This document shows, piece after piece, positions 60,068 through 64,000 of a stretch of DNA of 64,000 bases. The position numbers were made by a program, and so were the translations under genes. Under the pieces are notes generated by a model that worked only from the letters and a program-made list of their open reading frames with translations, ran no database searches and was not told the DNA's origin. Source of the DNA: Pseudomonadota bacterium (lineage in GTDB: Bacteria > Pseudomonadota > Alphaproteobacteria > Rhizobiales > Xanthobacteraceae); NCBI GenBank assembly GCA_023435725.1, contig JAEYRD010000142.1, positions 12,428-76,427 on the forward strand. The letters are read 5' to 3'. Each line of letters starts with the position of its first letter. The stretch's first letter is position 1.

Positions 60068-60461
60068 CTACATCCGCGGCATGCTCGCCGGGCGCACTTC
60101 GCGGGCCTGCGCGGCAAGCCTGATCCCGGCGTTCGCCGCACCAAACCCCCGATAGTTCCTGCGCTCGACGATCTCCAAGAAGAAGCGCTCGTCGAAGACG
60201 TGAGTGCAGACCTGGAAGAACTCGCCGTCGCCCTCGCGGTCGTAGAGGATGTGGTTGGCGCGGAGCTGCGCCATCAGCTCGGGCGCGAGGTCGTCGATGT
60301 CGTCGAAATAGTTATCGGGGATAGCCAGGAAATCCGCCCCGCGCCTGCGCATTCGTCGCGAAGATATCCTGGCACGCAAATGCGACGTACTGCACGCCCG
60401 AGCCGAACAATTCCGAGACGAAGCGCGCCAGAGAGGCTGACTGTTGCGATCGAACGCTTGT
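60068..60461 (-). pseudogene. Frameshifted 3' fragment of an HPPD/3-dehydroshikimate-dehydratase-like gene
   Basis: On the minus strand, codons from about 60455 to 60345 read ...RFVSELFGSGVQYVAFACQD, then IFATNAQARG, in one frame. From about 60350 on, a second frame gives RGADFLAIPDNYFDDIDDL and FFQVCTHVFDERFFLEIVERRNYRGFGAANAG. Together these are the last ~130 residues of the C-terminal VOC domain of 4-hydroxyphenylpyruvate dioxygenase-like proteins (including bifunctional QuiC-type dehydratases), split by a one-base frameshift in the GCGCAGGCGCGGGGCG stretch. Metal ligands His/Glu of HVFDERFFLEIVERR are intact, but the N-terminal four-fifths is absent. It begins where livF ends. Confidence 0.75.
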
Positions 60462-61205
60462 TCATGCCGCGTTGTCCTCCATGGCGCCGCCGAGGAAGAG
60501 CTGCCCGATCCGCGGATCGCCGAGGATGCGCTTCGCGCCGTCGACCATGCGGGTCTGGCCGAGTTCGAGCACGATGCCGAAGTCGGAGATTTCCAGCGCC
60601 GAGCGCGCGTTCTGCTCGATCATCAGGATGGTGACGCCGCGGTCGCGCAAGGATTTCAGGATGTCGAAGGTCTGCTGCACCATGAGCGGCGACAGACCGA
60701 TCGAGGGCTCGTCGATCAGCACAAGCTTCGGTTCGAGCAGCAGCGAGCGCGCGATTTCGAGCTGCTTCTGCTCGCCGCCCGAGAGCGTCGAGGCCTGCTG
60801 TGCCGACTTGCGGCGCAGCGCCGGAAACAGGTCGAGCGCAGCCTCGATCCGTCTCTTCAGGTCGATGCCCTTTCCGGCGGCGACGCCGCCGAGCTCGATA
60901 TTGTGGCGCACCGACAACTCGGGAAAGATGTTGCGGCCCTGTGGCACGTAGCAGATGCCGGCATTGAGCAGCGCGCGCTGGCTCAAGTTGGTGACATCGC
61001 GGTTCGCGAAGCTGATCTTGCCTTCGCGCAGCTTCAAGAGGCCGAAGATCGCCTTGAACACCGTGGACTTGCCGGCGCCGTTCGGGCCGATGATGGTCGT
61101 GATCGTGGCCTGCGGCACGGCGAATGTGGTGCCGTTCAAGATCGTCATCTTGCCGTAGCCGCCGACGAGGTTGTGAACCGAGAGGATCGGGTCGCTCATG
61201 GTCAT
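60462..61205 (-). CDS. livF: ABC transporter ATP-binding protein LivF type
   Basis: A 247-residue ATPase: Walker A GPNGAGKST, VPQGRNIFPELSVRHNIELG (LivF-specific Q-loop region), signature LSGGEQKQLEIARSL, Walker B LVLIDEPSIGLSP. It starts four bases after the LivG-type gene and ends at the fragment of an HPPD-like gene, so the operon's 3' end seems to have been rearranged. Its role is import of branched-chain amino acids or, given the context, aromatic acids. Confidence 0.93.
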   Translation of the reverse strand: MTMSDPILSVHNLVGGYGKMTILNGTTFAVPQATITTIIGPNGAGKSTVFKAIFGLLKLREGKISFANRDVTNLSQRALLNAGICYVPQGRNIFPELSVRHNIELGGVAAGKGIDLKRRIEAALDLFPALRRKSAQQASTLSGGEQKQLEIARSLLLEPKLVLIDEPSIGLSPLMVQQTFDILKSLRDRGVTILMIEQNARSALEISDFGIVLELGQTRMVDGAKRILGDPRIGQLFLGGAMEDNAA

Positions 61206-61209
61206 CTCT

Positions 61210-61953
61210 TCAATGCCCGAGATAGGCTTCGATCACGGCGGGGTTCTTGCGCACCTCGTCCGGCCGTCCCATCGCCAGCACCCTGCCTTCCGCCATCACC
61301 ATCACACGCGAGCACAGCGACATCACGAATTCCATGTTGTGCTCGATCACCACGAAGGTGGCGTTCTTCTCGCGGTTGATCGCGACCAGCCGCTCCTTCA
61401 GGTCCGCCAGCATCGACGGGTTGACGCCGCCGGCGGGCTCGTCGAGCAGCACCAGGCGCGGGCCGCCCATGAAGGCCATGGCGGCGTCGAGCAACTTCTG
61501 CTGGCCGTAGGAGAGACCGCCGGCCGGCTCGGCGGCGAGATGATCGAGCTTGAAGAATCCGATCATCTGGTTGGCGGCCTCAGTCAGCCCGGCATCGGAG
61601 CGGCCGACGAGGCGCGAGGCCATACTGCCCTGATGCTCCTGCCCTGCGAGAATCAGGTTCTCGCGCACCGAGAGTTTTGGAAACACCTGCAGGAGCTGAA
61701 ACGTGCGGCTGACCCCGAGCTTGTTGAGCTCGGCGGGACGAAGGCCGGTGACGACCTTGCCGTCGAGCTTGACCTCGCCACCTGATGGTGTGAGCTGGCC
61801 GAGGATGCAGTTGAACAGGGTGGACTTGCCGCAGCCGTTCGGGCCGATCAGGCCGAGGATCTCGCCTTCGCGCACGTCGAAGGAGACGCCGTCGACGGCG
61901 CTGATACCGCCAAAACTCTTCTTGATATCGGTGACTTCCAGCACCGCGCTCAT
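61210..61953 (-). CDS. livG: ABC transporter ATP-binding protein LivG type
   Basis: A 247-residue ATPase: Walker A GPNGCGKST, signature LSYGQQKLLDAAMAFM, Walker B LVLLDEPAGGVNPSM, and the family's extended C-terminal VIEHNMEFVMSLCSRVMVMAEGRVLAMG. The ATG overlaps the LivM-type stop by four bases (61950-61953). Confidence 0.93.
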   Translation of the reverse strand: MSAVLEVTDIKKSFGGISAVDGVSFDVREGEILGLIGPNGCGKSTLFNCILGQLTPSGGEVKLDGKVVTGLRPAELNKLGVSRTFQLLQVFPKLSVRENLILAGQEHQGSMASRLVGRSDAGLTEAANQMIGFFKLDHLAAEPAGGLSYGQQKLLDAAMAFMGGPRLVLLDEPAGGVNPSMLADLKERLVAINREKNATFVVIEHNMEFVMSLCSRVMVMAEGRVLAMGRPDEVRKNPAVIEAYLGH

Positions 61954-62948
61954 TGCGCCGTCTCCAGGCGCGATTTTGCGACGGCGCGCAGCGCGGATGC
62001 GGCCTTGGTGCGGCGCGCGGCCAGGTAGCGATCAAGAATTCCCAGAATGCCGGTGGGCGACCAGATCAGGAGCAGCATCACGGCGACCGCGTAGAGCATC
62101 AGATAATAGCCCTCCGTGAAGCGCAGCCATTCTGGCAGCAGTACCGCGATCATCGCCCCTAGGAAGGGACCGAAGTAGAAGCCCGCGCCGCCGACGATCA
62201 CCATCATCAAGAGGTCGAGCGAGAGCGACAGGTTGAATGGCACGGGATCGATGTACTGCGTCAGCGGCGCATAGAGCGCACCGGCGACGCCGCCGAGCGC
62301 CGAGCCGATTGCGAAGGCCATCAGCGTGTAGCGCCTTGTATCGATGCCGAGCGATTGTGCGCGGAGGGGATTTTCGCGCAGCGCCATGAAGGCGCGTCCC
62401 CAGGGCGAGCGGATCAGCCACCAGACCGCCAGCGAGACGATCGCGAGCGAGCCGAGGCAGACATAATAGAAGGGCAGCGGCTTGTTGGTCGCCAGTCCAA
62501 AGACGTGCGGACGCGGAATATTGGAGATGCCGTAGATGCCGCCGGTGAGCCAGCTCTCGTTGCGGAACACGAGGAAGGCGAGGGTGGAGAAGGCGAGCGT
62601 GACGAAGGCGAGATAGTGGTGCTGCACGCGCAGCGCGGGATAGCCGAGCACCCAGCCGACCATGAAGCTCAGAACGATCGCGACCACGATCGCGGCCGGC
62701 AGCGGCCAGCCGTGGGTGGTCATGATAGCGGCGGCATAAGCGCCGATGCCGACGAAGGCTCCCTGCGCCAGTGACACCTGGCCGGCATAGCCGAGCGTGA
62801 GGTTCAGTCCCATCGCGGCGATGGTCATCACCGCCCACTGGCTCAGGATGAACAGGCCGTAGCGGTTGAAGTTCATGGGAACGATGATCAGCGCAGCGAT
62901 GACGGCGAGGCCGAGCGCGATCTTCAAGGGTTTGCCAGAGCCGCTCAT
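61950..62948 (-). CDS. livM: ABC transporter permease LivM type
   Basis: A 332-residue inner-membrane protein with about nine hydrophobic segments. The LivM hallmarks are LNLTLGYAGQVSLAQGAFVGIGAYAAAI and the EAA-like ALRENPLRAQSLGIDTRRYTLMAFAIGSALGGVAGALYA. It overlaps the LivH-type gene by four bases and LivG by four bases. Confidence 0.93.
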   Translation of the reverse strand: MSGSGKPLKIALGLAVIAALIIVPMNFNRYGLFILSQWAVMTIAAMGLNLTLGYAGQVSLAQGAFVGIGAYAAAIMTTHGWPLPAAIVVAIVLSFMVGWVLGYPALRVQHHYLAFVTLAFSTLAFLVFRNESWLTGGIYGISNIPRPHVFGLATNKPLPFYYVCLGSLAIVSLAVWWLIRSPWGRAFMALRENPLRAQSLGIDTRRYTLMAFAIGSALGGVAGALYAPLTQYIDPVPFNLSLSLDLLMMVIVGGAGFYFGPFLGAMIAVLLPEWLRFTEGYYLMLYAVAVMLLLIWSPTGILGILDRYLAARRTKAASALRAVAKSRLETAQ

Positions 62949-63820
62949 ACCGTGCGCTCCTCGGCGCGGCCGAGCAGTCCTTGCGGCCGGAACAGGATCA
63001 CGGCGATCAGGAAGATCAGCGGCACCGCCGCGCGGTACTGCGTCGAAACATAGGCGGCCGCGAGATTGTCGAGCACGCCGATCAACAGGCCGCCCGCGAT
63101 CGCGCCACGCACCTGGTTGAAGCCGCCGACGATCGCGGCGATGAAGGCCGCCTGGCCGAGCACCTCGCCGGAGGAAAATTTCGCCAGATAGATCGGCGTG
63201 ATCAGCAGCGAGGCGAGCGCAACCAGAAAAGCGTTGATCAGGAAGGTCAGGAGAATCATGCGCTCGACCGGTACGCCGATGATGCGCGCCACCGTCGGGT
63301 TCTGCGCTGCCGCCTGCATCTGGTGACCGAGCGAAGTGCGGTTCAACAGCGTGGTCAGGCCGACCACGGCGAGGATGGCGACGACGAGCACGCCGATGCT
63401 TTGCAGCGAGACGGCATGTCCGAGGATCGAGATGTCACCGGTCGGCACGATCGAAGGGAAGGGCGAGGCCTCGGCGCTGAAGAACTGCTTCACGGCCTCC
63501 TTGATGCCGATCGCGAGCGCCATCGTGGCGATCGCCAGCGGCAGCACGCCATGGCGCATCATCGGATCGACCAGGAGGAGCTTGAAGGCGAGTCCGAGCA
63601 GGATCATCGACAGCAGGATGCCGAGGATGATCGCAAGCCAGAACGGCGCGCCGACATGCATCGCCGCGAGCATCAGGAATGCGGGCAGCATCACGAACTC
63701 GCCTTGCGCGAAATTGATTGTCTGCGAGGTCTGCCACAGCAGCGTGAAGCCGACCGCGACCAGCGCGTAGATCGCGCCGGTGGCAAGTCCCGCGACCAGA
63801 AGATCGAACAGATTGGACAT
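62945..63820 (-). CDS. livH: ABC transporter permease LivH type
   Basis: A 291-residue inner-membrane protein: MSNLFDLLVAGLATGAIYALVAVGFTLLWQTSQTINFAQGEFVML at the N terminus is diagnostic, and QMQAAAQNPTVARIIGVPVERMILLTFLINAFL is the EAA loop. The start ATG complementary to 63818-63820 follows AGAGGGGAAA. A long in-frame upstream extension is repeat sequence and was excluded. First gene of the visible livHMGF operon. A separate gene probably ends at 63991 upstream (VK-stop reads on the minus strand at the window edge), which could be a further binding protein. Confidence 0.93.
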   Translation of the reverse strand: MSNLFDLLVAGLATGAIYALVAVGFTLLWQTSQTINFAQGEFVMLPAFLMLAAMHVGAPFWLAIILGILLSMILLGLAFKLLLVDPMMRHGVLPLAIATMALAIGIKEAVKQFFSAEASPFPSIVPTGDISILGHAVSLQSIGVLVVAILAVVGLTTLLNRTSLGHQMQAAAQNPTVARIIGVPVERMILLTFLINAFLVALASLLITPIYLAKFSSGEVLGQAAFIAAIVGGFNQVRGAIAGGLLIGVLDNLAAAYVSTQYRAAVPLIFLIAVILFRPQGLLGRAEERTV

Positions 63821-63840
63821 TTTCCCCTCTCGCCTTCTTC

Positions 63841-63982
63841 CCCCTCTCCCCGTTCTTACGGGGAGAGGGTCGGGGTGAGGGGCTTCTCTCCGCGAGGACG
63901 GTAACAGTTGGACTCGCGGAGACTCCCCCTCACCCGGAATTTGCTGCGCAAATTCCGGCCTCTCCCCGCAAGCGGGGAGAGG
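63841..63982. repeat. Repeat family D, full-length copy
   Basis: CCCTCTCCCCGTTCTTACGG GGAGAGGGTCGGGGTGAGGG at one end and CCTCTCCCCGCAAGCGGGGA at the other, with CTCTCCGCGAGGAC and GGACTCGCGGAGACTCC in between. Read on the minus strand it follows the same block order as the copy inside the ABC ATPase gene (44661-44811). Confidence 0.85.
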
Positions 63983-64000
63983 CGAAGCGATCACTTCACC

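Noticed and set aside
63821..63994. An N-terminal extension of LivH
   Set aside because: The extra 58 residues are repeat sequence; the ATG at 63820 gives the normal LivH start with a good ribosome-binding site.
63991..64000. The last codons of a further minus-strand gene at the right edge
   Set aside because: Only V-K-stop is visible. It is consistent with a binding protein upstream of livH but is too short to annotate.

Overview
The window looks like a chromosomal segment of a soil alphaproteobacterium, most likely Bradyrhizobium or a close relative. The evidence is a uniformly high G+C composition, the mix of sulfur-oxidation, aromatic-acid and amide catabolism with many periplasmic-binding-protein transporters, and several families of short dispersed palindromic repeats of the kind seen in that genus. 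I saw no rRNA, tRNA, CRISPR array, integrase or insertion sequence. The assignment rests on recognition of protein families and repeats, not on a database search.

Layout. 1-4448 (minus): the end of a MAPEG-like gene, then an ATPase / FtsX-type permease / CrtC-like lipocalin operon resembling AttEFGH. 4547-9431: MFS transporters and a D-aminoacylase-type amidohydrolase. 9547-15461 (minus): a thiosulfate-oxidation cluster in transcription order soxX, soxY, soxZ, soxA, a SoxK-like gene, soxB and a DsrE-like gene, followed by a metallo-beta-lactamase/rhodanese fusion. 15716-25322: a DUF938 methyltransferase, an S9 peptidase, two MFS carriers, a VOC enzyme, a carboxymuconolactone-decarboxylase-like protein and a pair of acyl-CoA dehydrogenases. 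25645-30093 (minus): an amino-acid binding protein, an L,D-transpeptidase, an unrecognised membrane protein and a TlpA/CcdA thiol-redox pair. 30514-36999 (minus): a signalling block with a DctP-type binding protein, two histidine kinases, an OmpR-type regulator and an ECF sigma factor, with repeated GAAAC-containing motifs around the sigma gene. 37237-39792: an orphan UgpB-like binding protein and an atypical aminoglycoside-phosphotransferase-fold protein.

39919-50417 is a coherent catabolic island. A peptide/nickel-type ABC importer (binding protein, two permeases, fused double ATPase) is followed by AtzG-, AtzE- and AtzH-like genes and a GntR regulator. A convergent AtzF-type allophanate hydrolase completes it. 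Together they could import a carboxylated urea or biuret-type compound and degrade it through 1,3-dicarboxyurea and allophanate. A shared 10-base motif, TTGTRTRCAA, lies upstream of both transcription units. The fused ATPase carries a dispersed repeat element in frame in the linker between its two nucleotide-binding domains.

50547-63820 is an aromatic-acid island: two MarR regulators, feruloyl-CoA synthase, a CYP199-like P450 with its 2Fe-2S ferredoxin, two periplasmic binding proteins of the branched-chain amino-acid/aromatic type, a type II NADH dehydrogenase and a livHMGF transporter. A frameshifted fragment of an HPPD/3-dehydroshikimate-dehydratase-like gene lies directly downstream of livF.

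At least seven repeat families are scattered between genes. One (built around CCCCGCTTGCGGGG) occurs at least eight times, including the in-frame copy.
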